DNA of 64,000 nt from Marinicella rhabdoformis (GCF_009671245.1 NZ_VTFS01000004.1:124001-188000); one strand, 5' to 3'; shown: positions 41,647 through 51,570, numbered from the stretch's first letter. Numbers and translations are program-made. Notes: generated from the sequence alone by a model not told the origin.

Positions 41647-43319
41647 CTGTTGGGCTTACTTTGCGTGCGACCTTGGCCCGCTTTACCCGCTCCACCCTTA
41701 CTTCCGCCACGCTTATTACTGCCTTGGCCTTTGTATGGGCTGTTTGATGAACGCGGTTTAAAACCAGGTTTTTTACCTTTCGGCTTGGCATTGCGGCCTT
41801 CAGATGAACCACCTTCTTTGTTCTTTTGCCAAGGGCCTTTTTTCTTGTCAGCGCTTTTTGTGTTGCCTTGTGCTTGCAGTTCGGCGTGGCTTTTGGCGCG
41901 ATTTCTACCGCGTTGGCCTTGTTGTGCTTCCTGACTGCGCGCAAATGCCAATTGATTTTCCTCTTCACTGCGCTCTGCCCACTTGGCTTTGACGCTGGCT
42001 TTGACGAAATTTTTCGGCTTGGCACGTTTGGCATTTTTGGGTTTGTGCTCTCTGCGTTCCTTGCCACCTTCTGCTTGGCGCTCTGCCCACTTGGCTTTGA
42101 CACTGGCTTTGACAAAGCCTTTTGGCTTAGGTTTTTTGATGCGTTTTGGCTGTGTTGTTTTAGACGGTACTGGGGAATCAGGTAAGTCATGATCAGGCCA
42201 ATAATCATCCACCAGTTCACGGTCTAATTTTTTCTTAATCAATTTTTCAATGTCTTTCAATTGTTTGATTTCATCTGCACTGACTAATGATATGGCTTGA
42301 CCTGTGGAACCTGCACGGCCGGTACGACCAATGCGATGCACATAGTCTTCAGCCACATTCGGCAAGTCGAAGTTAACCACTTGAGGCAATTGATCAATAT
42401 CGATGCCACGTGCAGCGATGTCTGTGGCCACCAATACTTGAATCTTTTTGTTTTTGAAGCCTGCCAAAGCTTTGGTTCTTGCCGCTTGGCTTTTGTTACC
42501 ATGAATGGCCGCTGCATTGATTTTGTTCTTTTCTAAAAATGTCGCCAACCTGTTTGAACCGTGCTTGGTACGACAAAAGACCAAAACTTGTTCCCATGCT
42601 TTTTCATTGATCAAGTGCTTTAACAATGCAGACTTTCGCTTTTTATCCACAGGATGAATCCAATGTTTAACGCTTGCTGCTGTTGAATTTCGGCTGACGG
42701 TTATTTCTACAGGATCGTTTGTTATGGTTTTGGCTAACTGTCTGATTTCAGGTGAAAATGTCGCTGAAAACATCAAGTTCTGACGTTTGTTAGGTAATAA
42801 TTTTATGATTTTCTTGATGTCATGGATAAAACCCATGTCCAGCATGCGATCGGCTTCGTCTAAAACCAAAACTTCTAAATCATCGAACCGCACCGCTTTT
42901 TGACCATATAAATCCAATAAACGACCAGGGGTAGCCACCAAAACATCCACACCACGACGCAGTTTCATCATTTGAGGGTTGATCTTTACTCCACCAAACA
43001 CCACTGCCGATTTCATGTTTAAGTTACGACCATAAGTGGCTACAGAATCTGCTACCTGTGCAGCCAGCTCTCTTGTCGGAGTCAGCACCAAAGCGCGTGC
43101 CCTGTTTGATTGTGCAGGCTGTCCTTCGCTTAACAATTGTAAAATTGGCAAGGTAAAACCTGCTGTTTTTCCTGTACCCGTTTGTGCTGCTGCCATCACA
43201 TCTTTGCCTGCCAATACAGGTGGAATGGCTTGCTCTTGAACGGGTGAAGGTGTGTCGTAGCCCTGTGCATCAATGGCTTGTAATAAAGGCTTGATTAAGC
43301 CCAATTCGGTAAATTTCAT
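41643..43319 (-). CDS. RhlE-like DEAD-box RNA helicase
   Basis: A 558-aa helicase. The Q motif is near 24-30, motif I AQTGTGKT at 45-52, DEAD at 154-157, SAT and HRIGRTGR follow, and the core ends near 370. The remaining 190 residues are a very basic, low-complexity tail. It contains a near-identical duplicated block, [17 protein letters not shown] and [17 protein letters not shown], followed by Gly/Ser/Lys/Arg-rich sequence suited to RNA binding. It is the upstream partner of the NYN gene. Confidence 0.93.
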   Translation of the reverse strand: MKFTELGLIKPLLQAIDAQGYDTPSPVQEQAIPPVLAGKDVMAAAQTGTGKTAGFTLPILQLLSEGQPAQSNRARALVLTPTRELAAQVADSVATYGRNLNMKSAVVFGGVKINPQMMKLRRGVDVLVATPGRLLDLYGQKAVRFDDLEVLVLDEADRMLDMGFIHDIKKIIKLLPNKRQNLMFSATFSPEIRQLAKTITNDPVEITVSRNSTAASVKHWIHPVDKKRKSALLKHLINEKAWEQVLVFCRTKHGSNRLATFLEKNKINAAAIHGNKSQAARTKALAGFKNKKIQVLVATDIAARGIDIDQLPQVVNFDLPNVAEDYVHRIGRTGRAGSTGQAISLVSADEIKQLKDIEKLIKKKLDRELVDDYWPDHDLPDSPVPSKTTQPKRIKKPKPKGFVKASVKAKWAERQAEGGKERREHKPKNAKRAKPKNFVKASVKAKWAERSEEENQLAFARSQEAQQGQRGRNRAKSHAELQAQGNTKSADKKKGPWQKNKEGGSSEGRNAKPKGKKPGFKPRSSNSPYKGQGSNKRGGSKGGAGKAGQGRTQSKPNR

Positions 43320-43471
43320 GAATCTCTCTTAGAATGTTCGATCAGCAGCTTAATGCAATGCTGAAGTATGTTGTCTTTTGAGTGCAACATTCGAAGAGGA
43401 ACGCTGCCGGGTTTTAAGGCCGAGGCCAAAACTGGGACGCAAGCTTACCCGATATTGAACCACTTAGCCAA

Positions 43472-44365
43472 TCATTTTGCCTCTGTAATGTCTTGTTCCG
43501 TCGATTTTTCTTCAATCAGTAGCTTCAACAGCATGTCAAATGCCTGACTTTTCGGATGAATCCAGTCAAAGTGCCCAGATGATGCCAGCTTTATGGCTAC
43601 AGCGCCATCCAACTTCGCCTGTGATTCAGGCACGATCACATCGGCCTGACCCTGAAGTAAAACCGTCTGTTGATAGGGTCCATGCACTTTAGGATCTGCG
43701 GCTTGATAAGCATCAGGCTTTTCTTCAGCAGTTCCTCCCATAAATTGTGGCCCAGCCGTTTGGCAACTGTTCTGACCAGCGGCATAACTGCTTAAATCGG
43801 TGATGGCTGCCAACCCAATGGCTTTAATTATTTCAGGCTGAGTACCTGAGTCATGTTTTTGTTTTGCTAACAAAGCCAAGTGCCCACCTGCTGAATGCCC
43901 AACCAAAATCACTTCTTTATGATTAATATGACCAGGCAATTGATTGACAAACTTAATTCCGGCCTGCACATCTTCGAAACTACCAGGCCATCCACCACCT
44001 TCATCACCGGTTCTGCGGTATTCCAGTGCCCAAACATCAAACCCTGACTGTGCCAAAGCACTGGCCATGGGTAGAGCGTGATCAACTCCGAAAGCATTCA
44101 ACCAACAACCACCATGAATCAACACAATCAATGGTTGTTTTTCTTGTGATGAGGGTGCTTGCCACAACAGGCCATATTGCAACGGATCTGAACCGTAACT
44201 GATTTTATGACTGGCCTCAACGAAAGGCAGCTTGGTCACCGATGAAAATGACACATTGGGAGGAACAAAGTCATTACCCTCAGCAACTTGTATTTTCGAC
44301 CCTATCAACAATAAAGCCCACAGCAGCATCCATTTTCTTTTCATCAAATCAAAATGCATGTGCAT
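43472..44365 (-). CDS. Secreted alpha/beta hydrolase
   Basis: A 297-aa esterase/lipase-like hydrolase with a signal peptide (to about residue 30). The oxyanion motif is HGGCWLNAFG. The nucleophile elbow is GHSAGGHLAL. The acid lies in LQGQADVIVP, and the histidine in SSGHFDWIHP. This layout fits the BD-FAE/kynurenine-formamidase-like group, but substrate cannot be read. AGAGGAG supports the ATG at 44365. A downstream ATG at 44344 also gives a signal peptide. Confidence 0.8.
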   Translation of the reverse strand: MHMHFDLMKRKWMLLWALLLIGSKIQVAEGNDFVPPNVSFSSVTKLPFVEASHKISYGSDPLQYGLLWQAPSSQEKQPLIVLIHGGCWLNAFGVDHALPMASALAQSGFDVWALEYRRTGDEGGGWPGSFEDVQAGIKFVNQLPGHINHKEVILVGHSAGGHLALLAKQKHDSGTQPEIIKAIGLAAITDLSSYAAGQNSCQTAGPQFMGGTAEEKPDAYQAADPKVHGPYQQTVLLQGQADVIVPESQAKLDGAVAIKLASSGHFDWIHPKSQAFDMLLKLLIEEKSTEQDITEAK

Positions 44366-44434
44366 GATTCATCTCCTCTACTGTCAGTGCCAAAATTAGC
44401 ACAGAGATTATAGCACGGTGTTTTTTGCACAAAA

Positions 44435-44460
44435 AAACCACGTGAATTCACACGTGGTTT
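44435..44460. terminator. Terminator after LysM protein gene
   Basis: A perfect 10-bp stem AAACCACGTG / CACGTGGTTT with a 6-nt loop. On the minus strand the following seven U's make it a strong terminator for the BON-LysM gene. Confidence 0.85.
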
Positions 44461-44480
44461 TAGGCATTTGAATTGCGTAA

Positions 44481-44990
44481 TTATTCAGGAATGCGTAACA
44501 CTTGTCCTGGATAAATTTTGTCAGGATCTGACAACATGGGCTTGTTGGCTTCAAAAATTTTTGGATATTCCATGGCGTTTCCATAAAATTCTTTGGCAAT
44601 TTTACCTAAGGTATCACCCGATTTAACTGTATATGTTTTTGATTCCCAAGCAGCTTCACCTGCTTTACCTTCTTCTGCCGCGGCAGCTTCTGCTTCCGCC
44701 TTTTCTACTTCAACAACATCAGCTGGTGGTGCACCTAGAATTAAATTGTCTTGTACACCTGAGACACCTGCAATGTTTCCAGCTGTTAAAACGGCCTTTT
44801 CTTTTTGCTCTTGATTCGGCACATAACCAGACAAAGTGACTTTACCCATAGAAAAATTGGTTTTAAGGTGAGTGATATCCACGCCGCTGTTTTCTATGTG
44901 TTTAATGACTGGCATGGTGATTTCTGGCTCTTTTTCATCGTCACTGAAAATCTTTGAACCTGCATCGGCAATAAAATCGAAAAATCCCAT
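44481..44990 (-). CDS. BON-LysM protein, Kbp/YgaU-like
   Basis: A 169-aa protein with an N-terminal MGFFDFIADAGSKIF helix, a BON domain (about 25-88) and an Ala/Glu-rich linker. A C-terminal LysM domain follows (about 117-167: YTVKSGDTLGKIAKEFYGNAMEYPKIFEAN). E. coli Kbp (YgaU) has the same architecture and is a cytoplasmic potassium-binding protein. There is no signal peptide, which agrees with a cytoplasmic location. It is flanked by its own terminator. Confidence 0.88.
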   Translation of the reverse strand: MGFFDFIADAGSKIFSDDEKEPEITMPVIKHIENSGVDITHLKTNFSMGKVTLSGYVPNQEQKEKAVLTAGNIAGVSGVQDNLILGAPPADVVEVEKAEAEAAAAEEGKAGEAAWESKTYTVKSGDTLGKIAKEFYGNAMEYPKIFEANKPMLSDPDKIYPGQVLRIPE

Positions 44991-45139
44991 ATTTATTCCT
45001 CTTTATAAATGTACAAATAGCATAGCAATTCATTTTTAAGTGGTCAAATGCTGTGCGCTTGAATTGACAAAATATCACATTGGCAGATGACATCCCTCAA
45101 TGATACACTGTAATTGTTTTATGCTTTATGATTTGATTC

Positions 45140-47044
45140 ATGTCTAAACAATTTGCCTTACTAAAAGAGCGTCGTTTCTTTCCTTTCTTTTTAACCCAAT
45201 TCTTGGGTGCATTCAACGACAATGTATTTAAAAACGCCTTGGTAATTATGATTGCCTTTAAGGTGGCAGAACAGCAAGTTGACGGCTTAACCAACTTGGC
45301 TTTTGGCCTGTTTATTTTACCCTTCTTTTTGTTTTCCGCTTTCGCTGGACAAGTGGCGGATAAATACGAGAAATCAGCCCTTATTCAACGCGTAAAAATG
45401 TTTGAAATTATGGTGATGTTGACCGCTTGTGCCGGCTTTTATTTTCAAAGTGTGGGTTTGTTGATATTTGTCTTGTTTTTGATGGGTTCACAGTCCTCCC
45501 TATTTGGTCCCGTTAAATATGGTTATTTGCCTGAAAAGTTATCCACAGACGAACTGATCGGAGGCAATGCCATGGTTGAAGCAAGCACATTCATATCCAT
45601 CCTTTTGGGCACCATATTGGGTGGTATTTTGATTGCTAAAGCCACAACCATTCCAATTTCTTTTGCTGTGGTTCTCTTTGCCGTATTGGGCTTTATTGCT
45701 TCTAAACAAATTCCCAACACGCCACCTGCTGATGACAAAATCCAATTAGATTGGAACATCTTGCGTGCCACTAAAAATAATTTAAAATTTTTACCTGGCA
45801 ACCGGGTGGTGTTTTTATCCATACTGGGCATTTCTTGGTTTTGGTTCTTCGGCTCAGTATTTTTGGCACAAATGCCAAACTACACGCGCACTGTTTTGAA
45901 TGGAAACGAGCATGTTGTAACGGTGCTATTAACCATGTTTTCGATTGGCATCGGTGCCGGCTCACTTTTATGCGAGAAATTATCAGGCCGCCGGGTAGAA
46001 ATCGGCTTGGTACCAGTAGGCGCTATAGGTCTTGCTTGGTTTTCATTGGATTTATATTGGGCCAGCATGGTTTGGGTAGACCAGGGCAATTTAAATTTTG
46101 AATCATTTTTGTCTGCACAAGGTGCCTGGCGCGTGTGCCTGGACTTGATGTTAATTGGCGTTTTTGGAGGCCTATATATTGTCCCTTTGTATGCATTAAT
46201 CCAGGAAAGGAGTGACAAAGGCTGTGTGTCTCGTGTCATTGCTGGAAATAACATCATCAATGCCCTGTTTATGGTGGTAGCGGCTTTACTCGGCATTGTG
46301 GTCCTCGTTGTTTTTGAGATGAGCATCCCACAACTGTTTTTGATCACCACCCTATTACATGTCATAGTTTGTCTCTATATTTTCACTGTAGTGCCTGAGT
46401 TTTTGATGCGTTTGGTTGCTTGGTTCCTAGTCAGTATGGTTTATCGGGTTAAAACAACAGGATTGGATAACATACCCACTGACGGTCCAGTAGTTTTGGT
46501 GTGCAATCACGTGACATTTGTTGATCCCATGATTTTGGGTGGCCGCATCAGGCGACCTGTCAGATTTGTGATGTACTATAAAATATTCCAACATGGACTG
46601 ATGAAACCACTTTTTAAAGCAGCAAAAACCATCCCCATAGCCAGCCCCAAGGAAAGCGTAGAAATAATGGAAAATGCTTTTGCCAGTGTTAAGACAGCCC
46701 TAGAAAACAATGATGTTGTAGGTATTTTCCCAGAAGGTGCATTAACCAAAGATGGGCACATGGCACCATTCAAAAAAGGCATTGAACGCATCATCACTGA
46801 AACACCTGTAACAGTGGTGCCAATGGCACTTAATAATTTATGGGGTAGTTATTTTTCTCGGTATGACAAAAAAATCATTCATCGCAGACCCAGAAAGCTG
46901 TGGGCCAAAGTGGAATTGATTGTAGGCCAACCCATTCCACCAGAGGAAGTCACTGCCGAACGTTTGTTTGAAGCCGTCACAGAGTTAAAGACTCAAGCAG
47001 ATATTGCCAATCCATTGGCACCGAAAACAGACTCAAATGCTTGA
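45140..47044 (+). CDS. LplT-like MFS transporter fused to PlsC-type acyltransferase
   Basis: A 634-aa two-domain protein. Residues 1-415 are a 12-helix MFS module like the lysophospholipid flippase LplT (FLGAFNDNVFKNAL near the start). Residues 435-620 are a PlsC-type acyltransferase with NHVTFVDPM (H457, D462) and FPEGALTKDG. Aas-type systems usually add an AMP-binding acyl-ACP synthetase domain; it is absent. The role is probably lysophospholipid uptake and re-acylation. The 3' end overlaps the convergent lyase gene by 52 nt. No Shine-Dalgarno sequence is evident. Confidence 0.88.
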   Translation: MSKQFALLKERRFFPFFLTQFLGAFNDNVFKNALVIMIAFKVAEQQVDGLTNLAFGLFILPFFLFSAFAGQVADKYEKSALIQRVKMFEIMVMLTACAGFYFQSVGLLIFVLFLMGSQSSLFGPVKYGYLPEKLSTDELIGGNAMVEASTFISILLGTILGGILIAKATTIPISFAVVLFAVLGFIASKQIPNTPPADDKIQLDWNILRATKNNLKFLPGNRVVFLSILGISWFWFFGSVFLAQMPNYTRTVLNGNEHVVTVLLTMFSIGIGAGSLLCEKLSGRRVEIGLVPVGAIGLAWFSLDLYWASMVWVDQGNLNFESFLSAQGAWRVCLDLMLIGVFGGLYIVPLYALIQERSDKGCVSRVIAGNNIINALFMVVAALLGIVVLVVFEMSIPQLFLITTLLHVIVCLYIFTVVPEFLMRLVAWFLVSMVYRVKTTGLDNIPTDGPVVLVCNHVTFVDPMILGGRIRRPVRFVMYYKIFQHGLMKPLFKAAKTIPIASPKESVEIMENAFASVKTALENNDVVGIFPEGALTKDGHMAPFKKGIERIITETPVTVVPMALNNLWGSYFSRYDKKIIHRRPRKLWAKVELIVGQPIPPEEVTAERLFEAVTELKTQADIANPLAPKTDSNA

Positions 47045-48207
47045 TTCAAATCATTGATAATGTCCTCAACATGCTCCAAACCCACCGACAGCCTGATTAA
47101 ATTCGGGCTGATTAAATGCTCAAGTAGCTCCTCTTCCGTATAAGTGGAGTGTGTCATAGATGCAGGATGTTGTATCAAAGTTTCTGCATCACCCAAACTG
47201 ACAGCGCATAAAACCAATTTCAGCGCATTTACAAATTGAGCAGACTGTTCTCGCGTCGCATTCAACTCAAATGCAATCATGCCCCCAGGCCGGCTCATCT
47301 GTTTTTTAGCCAATGCCCTTTGAGCAAATTGAGGCAAGCCAGGATAAAAAGTGGTTTTGACATGTGGTGATTGATCAAGGAATTCAGCCACAACCTGTGC
47401 GTTTTCACAATGCCGGTCCAAACGGACATGCAAGGTTTTTAAACCACGCAATAACAATGAAACATCAAAACCAGAAATCACCGCGCCAGTCATGTCCTTT
47501 AATCCAAAATACCTGATGTGATCAATGTCATCTTGTTTACCTAAAACAAATCCAGCAATCAAATCGCCATGACCACCCAGGTACTTGGTGGCTGAATGTA
47601 CTACCAAGTCGGCACCCCATGTGATTGGTTGTTGCAAATAAGGTGTACAATAGGTGTTATCAATCATCAGTCTGGCTTGGTGCTTATGACACAAATCGGC
47701 CAGCGCCTGAATGTCAATCAGTCGCATATTGGGGTTACTTGGTGTTTCAGCATACACCAAAGCTGTTTTTTCATTGATGTGCTTGGCCAGTAAGTTTTTG
47801 TCGGTTAAATTCAAATAAGTCACCTTGATACCCATTGGCTTCAAGCCATGCTCAAAAAAACTGAATGTACATCCATACAAACTTAAGTCAGCTATCAATT
47901 CATCACCAGGCTTCACAAAAGACCAAATCGTTGATGTGATGGCTCCCATGCCTGATGCCGTCGCCAAACAAGCTTCCGCAAGCTCTAAAGATGCCATCCT
48001 TTTTTCAAGAAGCTGCTGTGAAGGAGACCCCAGTCTGGCATAAATGAAGCGGTCATTTTCTCCCTCAAAGGCGGCGCCTCCCTGCTCTACATTTTCAAAA
48101 GCATAAGTGGAACTGATGTGAATAGGCGGTGTTAATGCCCCGTGATTTTCAAGCGGTTGATAGGCTTGATGTATGGCCCTGGTGGCAAAGTGTTTTAAAT
48201 CCGACAT
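46993..48207 (-). CDS. megL: L-methionine gamma-lyase
   Basis: A 404-aa PLP enzyme of the Cys/Met metabolism family. Similarity to methionine gamma-lyase is strong along the length: FATRAIHQAY, ASGMGAITSTIW, DNTYCTPYLQQP, GLKDMTGAV and SLGDAETLIQHPASMTHSTYT. The PLP lysine is K208 in HSATKYLGGHGD. C113 in LYGCTFSF matches the active-site cysteine that distinguishes methionine gamma-lyase from cystathionine enzymes. It converts methionine to methanethiol, ammonia and 2-oxobutanoate. It is divergent from the TyrR-like regulator gene. Confidence 0.87.
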   Translation of the reverse strand: MSDLKHFATRAIHQAYQPLENHGALTPPIHISSTYAFENVEQGGAAFEGENDRFIYARLGSPSQQLLEKRMASLELAEACLATASGMGAITSTIWSFVKPGDELIADLSLYGCTFSFFEHGLKPMGIKVTYLNLTDKNLLAKHINEKTALVYAETPSNPNMRLIDIQALADLCHKHQARLMIDNTYCTPYLQQPITWGADLVVHSATKYLGGHGDLIAGFVLGKQDDIDHIRYFGLKDMTGAVISGFDVSLLLRGLKTLHVRLDRHCENAQVVAEFLDQSPHVKTTFYPGLPQFAQRALAKKQMSRPGGMIAFELNATREQSAQFVNALKLVLCAVSLGDAETLIQHPASMTHSTYTEEELLEHLISPNLIRLSVGLEHVEDIINDLNQAFESVFGANGLAISA

Positions 48208-48270
48208 AAGCTTATGGTTTTTTTGTATTTGAAAGTTTGTTTTTTACTTGTATATTTTAGGTTGAGTTGC

Positions 48271-48288
48271 TGTAACGACAAAGCTACA
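48271..48288. promoter_or_regulatory. Candidate TyrR-type box, distal
   Basis: TGTAAC-N6-GCTACA matches 9 of 12 positions of the TyrR box TGTAAA-N6-TTTACA. It lies in the divergent gap between the methionine gamma-lyase and TyrR-like genes. Confidence 0.4.
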
Positions 48289-48358
48289 ATACGTAAATTT
48301 ATCATTACACAGCATTTATGAAATTCTGTATGTAATTGATAAACAACACTTTAATGAA

Positions 48359-48376
48359 TGTAACGAATAGTTTACG
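48359..48376. promoter_or_regulatory. Candidate TyrR-type box at regulator start
   Basis: TGTAAC-N6-TTTACG matches 10 of 12 positions of the TyrR box and ends 3 bp before the regulator's ATG. It would suit autoregulation. It is centred 88 bp from the distal candidate. Confidence 0.5.
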
Positions 48377-48379
48377 AAA

Positions 48380-49849
48380 ATGAAATTAGCAGTAACTACA
48401 GAAAATAAACTGGGAATCACGGACGACGTGCTGTCAATACTCAGAGAAAAGCAAGCCGATTTAATTAAGTTAGAGGTTGGTGATGGAAAAATGTTTTTAC
48501 AGACTCAAGACTTAGACAAATCCACTCAAGGTATGATTGCCAGCTTATTGATGAAAATTCCGGGTGTTAAGTGGGTCAATCAAATAGATGTGTTGCCTAT
48601 GGTTGAACAGCAAAACATGTTAGATTCACTTTTAGAATCTATCCCCGATCCTGTCATGGGTATCAACACAAAAGGTCAGATTGCCTATGCCAACAAACAA
48701 GCTAAAAAAATCTTTAAATCAGAATCAGAAAACAACAAAATGCCCAGCAAAATGAAAAGTATTTTTTGTTGTGAAGATTGGCAAGAGAAAATCAATGCTG
48801 CAGGTTCTTCTCATTTACCAGTCACCATTAACACGATTGCTGGAAAAATGCTGCTAGATGTTCAGGCAACCAAAAGTAAAACCGGTCAAATGACAGGTGC
48901 CATGCTGCACTTTCGCAACCAAGAAAAAGTCATGACCAGCGGTATGGTAATGCAAGGTGAAGAAATTGAAGGCTTGGATGCATTGGTGTATCAATCTCAA
49001 GTCTTCGAGCAGTTGTTACAACGGGCAAAATCGGTTGCCTCAGTTGAAGCACCCCTGTGCCTGATTGGAGAGGCGGGTACTGGAAAGACTTTACTGGCCC
49101 ACGCCTGTCACAAACTCAGTGACAGAAAAAACAACTTGTTTACCACTGTCGATTGCCAGGCAGTCAAAGCAGAAGAGCTTGAGCAAATGCTTTTTGGCAC
49201 CAAGCACAAACTGGGCATATTAGAGCTCAATGAAACCGGCACGATTTACTTTTCACACTTAGAGTATATGTCGCTACACGTACAACACAAGCTGTTTAAA
49301 TTAATTAACAGGGTAGAAAAGCAAAAAGCCAGAATCATCACTTCATCTGCCAAGCGCCTCCATCAATATGGCACACAAATGGACAGTGGATTGGTATCAA
49401 CATTGGACATATTGCGCTTGGATGTGCCTGCTTTGCGCGACAGAAAAGAAGACATTGAACCGCTGACTATTAAATTTGTTTCTGAATTTTCAGAACAAAC
49501 CGGCAAACAAGTTAGCCTTTCATTGGATGCCATCAGCCGCATGAAACGCCATTATTGGCCAGGTAATGTCAGCCAACTGAGAAACAGCATCTACAAGGCC
49601 GTTATGGTCGCCAAAGATGGCGTCATCAAAGCAACCGATCTAGACTTGGAAGCTGGTGTTAATATCGAAGCAGAACTTGAAGGCCTCACTTTACCTGAAG
49701 CCGTCAATGAATTTGAAAAACATTTCCTACAACACTGGTATCAGAAATACCCATCAAGTCGTAAGTTAGCGGCTCAACTGGGCGTCTCTCATACCACCAT
49801 TGCACAAAAAATTAACAAATACAAACTCAACAATACTGTTGAACAATAA
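48380..49849 (+). CDS. TyrR/PhhR-like regulator with altered Walker B
   Basis: A 489-aa protein with the TyrR order: ACT domain (1-72), PAS (78-180), AAA+ (200-425) and a Fis-type HTH (about 455-485: YPSSRKLAAQLGVSHTTIAQKINKY). Walker A GEAGTGKT (230-237) is intact. The Walker B position reads TIYFSHLEY, with S292-H293 where D-E is expected. There is no GAFTGA loop, as also in TyrR. It probably responds to aromatic amino acids but ATP hydrolysis is doubtful. It may control itself and the divergent methionine gamma-lyase. Confidence 0.85.
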   Translation: MKLAVTTENKLGITDDVLSILREKQADLIKLEVGDGKMFLQTQDLDKSTQGMIASLLMKIPGVKWVNQIDVLPMVEQQNMLDSLLESIPDPVMGINTKGQIAYANKQAKKIFKSESENNKMPSKMKSIFCCEDWQEKINAAGSSHLPVTINTIAGKMLLDVQATKSKTGQMTGAMLHFRNQEKVMTSGMVMQGEEIEGLDALVYQSQVFEQLLQRAKSVASVEAPLCLIGEAGTGKTLLAHACHKLSDRKNNLFTTVDCQAVKAEELEQMLFGTKHKLGILELNETGTIYFSHLEYMSLHVQHKLFKLINRVEKQKARIITSSAKRLHQYGTQMDSGLVSTLDILRLDVPALRDRKEDIEPLTIKFVSEFSEQTGKQVSLSLDAISRMKRHYWPGNVSQLRNSIYKAVMVAKDGVIKATDLDLEAGVNIEAELEGLTLPEAVNEFEKHFLQHWYQKYPSSRKLAAQLGVSHTTIAQKINKYKLNNTVEQ

Positions 49850-49859
49850 AGAGAAAATT

Positions 49860-51569
49860 ATGAGTACAACAACTGCCCATGGTGGCGAATTAATTAACTT
49901 AATCCCAGATGCTGCAACCAAAGCAGAAAGACAAGCTTTGGCTAATTCCTTACCTGAGTGGAGTTTAACACCACGCCAAATATGCGACTTAGAACTGATT
50001 TTAAATGGTGGCTTTTCACCCTTAACAGGCTTTATGACTGAAGCAGATTATGATTCAGTTTTAAAAGACATGAGGCTTGCCAATGGTTTGTTGTGGTCTA
50101 TGCCAATCACCCTAGATGTTGATGAAGCCACAGCTACCAAAGCCAAAGAGGTTGGTCAATTGACGCTGAGGGATCAAGAAGGCGTTGTGCTTGCCATTTT
50201 GAATGTTTCTGATGTTTGGCAGCCTAACAAGGCAGCAGAAGCCGAAGCGGTTTTTGGCAAAAACGATAAGAAACACCCTGCCGTGAACTATTTAATGAAC
50301 CATGCCGGTGACTATTATTTAGGCGGAGAATTATTGGGTTTGCAATTGCCTACGCATTATGACTATCAGCAACACAGACACAGCCCCGCAGAAGTGCGCG
50401 CGCAATTTAAAAAAACAGGCTGGAGTAAAGTGGTTGCTTTTCAAACACGCAACCCGATGCACCGAGCCCACCAAGAAATCGCATTTCGTGCAGCACAAAA
50501 AGTAGAAGCCAACTTGTTGATACACCCTGTGGTCGGTATGACCAAGCCTGGTGATATTGACCATTTCACGCGCGTTCGCTGCTATGAAAAATTGATGGAA
50601 CGCTTCCCTGAACGCACCACCGCATTGTCATTATTGCCTTTAGCGATGCGCATGGGCGGCCCTCGTGAAGCCCTATGGCACGCCATTATCCGTAAAAACT
50701 ATGGCTGCACACACATTATCATTGGACGCGATCATGCTGGCCCCGGTGACGACTCTGATGGCAATCCATTCTATGACCCATACGGTGCTCAACATTTATT
50801 AGAAAAGCACCAAGAAGAGCTAGGTATCGAAATGGTTGAGTTTGAAATGATGGTGTTTTCTCAGGACAAAGCACAATACATTGCCTTGTCAGAAAAACAA
50901 GAAGACGAAAATATTTTAAACATTTCAGGCACAGAATTACGCCGCCGTTTACAACAAGGACTGGATATTCCTGAATGGTTTTCATATCCAGAAGTTGTGG
51001 CTGAATTGCGAAAGAGCTATCCACCACGTAACAAACAAGGATTCACTGTATTTTTCACAGGTCTTTCGGGCTCAGGTAAATCCACCATTGCCAACGCTTT
51101 GTTGGTTAAGTTGATGGAAATGATCAATCGTCCTGTGACCCTTTTAGATGGTGATGTGGTTCGTAAACACTTGTCCAGTGAACTGGGGTTTTCAAAAGAA
51201 CACAGAAACATCAATGTGCTTCGCATAGGCTATGTTGCTTCTGAAATCACTAAAAACGGTGGCGTGGCGATTTGTGCACCTATTGCACCCTATGAACAAA
51301 CACGCGATGAAGTTCGTGAAATGATTGAGCCCTTAGGCGGCTTCTTGGAAATCCATGTTTCAACGCCATTAGAAGAATGTGAAAAACGAGACCGCAAAGG
51401 CCTTTATGATTTGGCCAGAAAAGGCGTAATCAAGGAATTTACAGGCATCAGTGACCCCTATGAAGCACCCAAAACACCAGAACTGGATATTAACACATTG
51501 AACTTTAAACCCGATGAAGCCACTCAGCAAATCGTTTTGAAATTAGAAGCCATGGGTTTAATCGCTTAA
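49860..51569 (+). CDS. Bifunctional ATP sulfurylase / APS kinase
   Basis: A 569-aa fusion. The N-terminal ATP sulfurylase (homo-oligomeric type, about 1-385) has QTRNPMHRAH from Q195, GRDHAGPGDD and FSQDKAQYI. The C-terminal APS kinase has P-loop GLSGSGKS at 401-408, FSKEHRNINVLRIGYVA and GLYDLARKG. Together they turn sulfate and ATP into PAPS. The ATG at 49860 follows GAGAAAATT and gives the normal N-terminus. The next gene starts 1 bp after the stop. Confidence 0.95.
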   Translation: MSTTTAHGGELINLIPDAATKAERQALANSLPEWSLTPRQICDLELILNGGFSPLTGFMTEADYDSVLKDMRLANGLLWSMPITLDVDEATATKAKEVGQLTLRDQEGVVLAILNVSDVWQPNKAAEAEAVFGKNDKKHPAVNYLMNHAGDYYLGGELLGLQLPTHYDYQQHRHSPAEVRAQFKKTGWSKVVAFQTRNPMHRAHQEIAFRAAQKVEANLLIHPVVGMTKPGDIDHFTRVRCYEKLMERFPERTTALSLLPLAMRMGGPREALWHAIIRKNYGCTHIIIGRDHAGPGDDSDGNPFYDPYGAQHLLEKHQEELGIEMVEFEMMVFSQDKAQYIALSEKQEDENILNISGTELRRRLQQGLDIPEWFSYPEVVAELRKSYPPRNKQGFTVFFTGLSGSGKSTIANALLVKLMEMINRPVTLLDGDVVRKHLSSELGFSKEHRNINVLRIGYVASEITKNGGVAICAPIAPYEQTRDEVREMIEPLGGFLEIHVSTPLEECEKRDRKGLYDLARKGVIKEFTGISDPYEAPKTPELDINTLNFKPDEATQQIVLKLEAMGLIA

Positions 51570-51570
51570 T

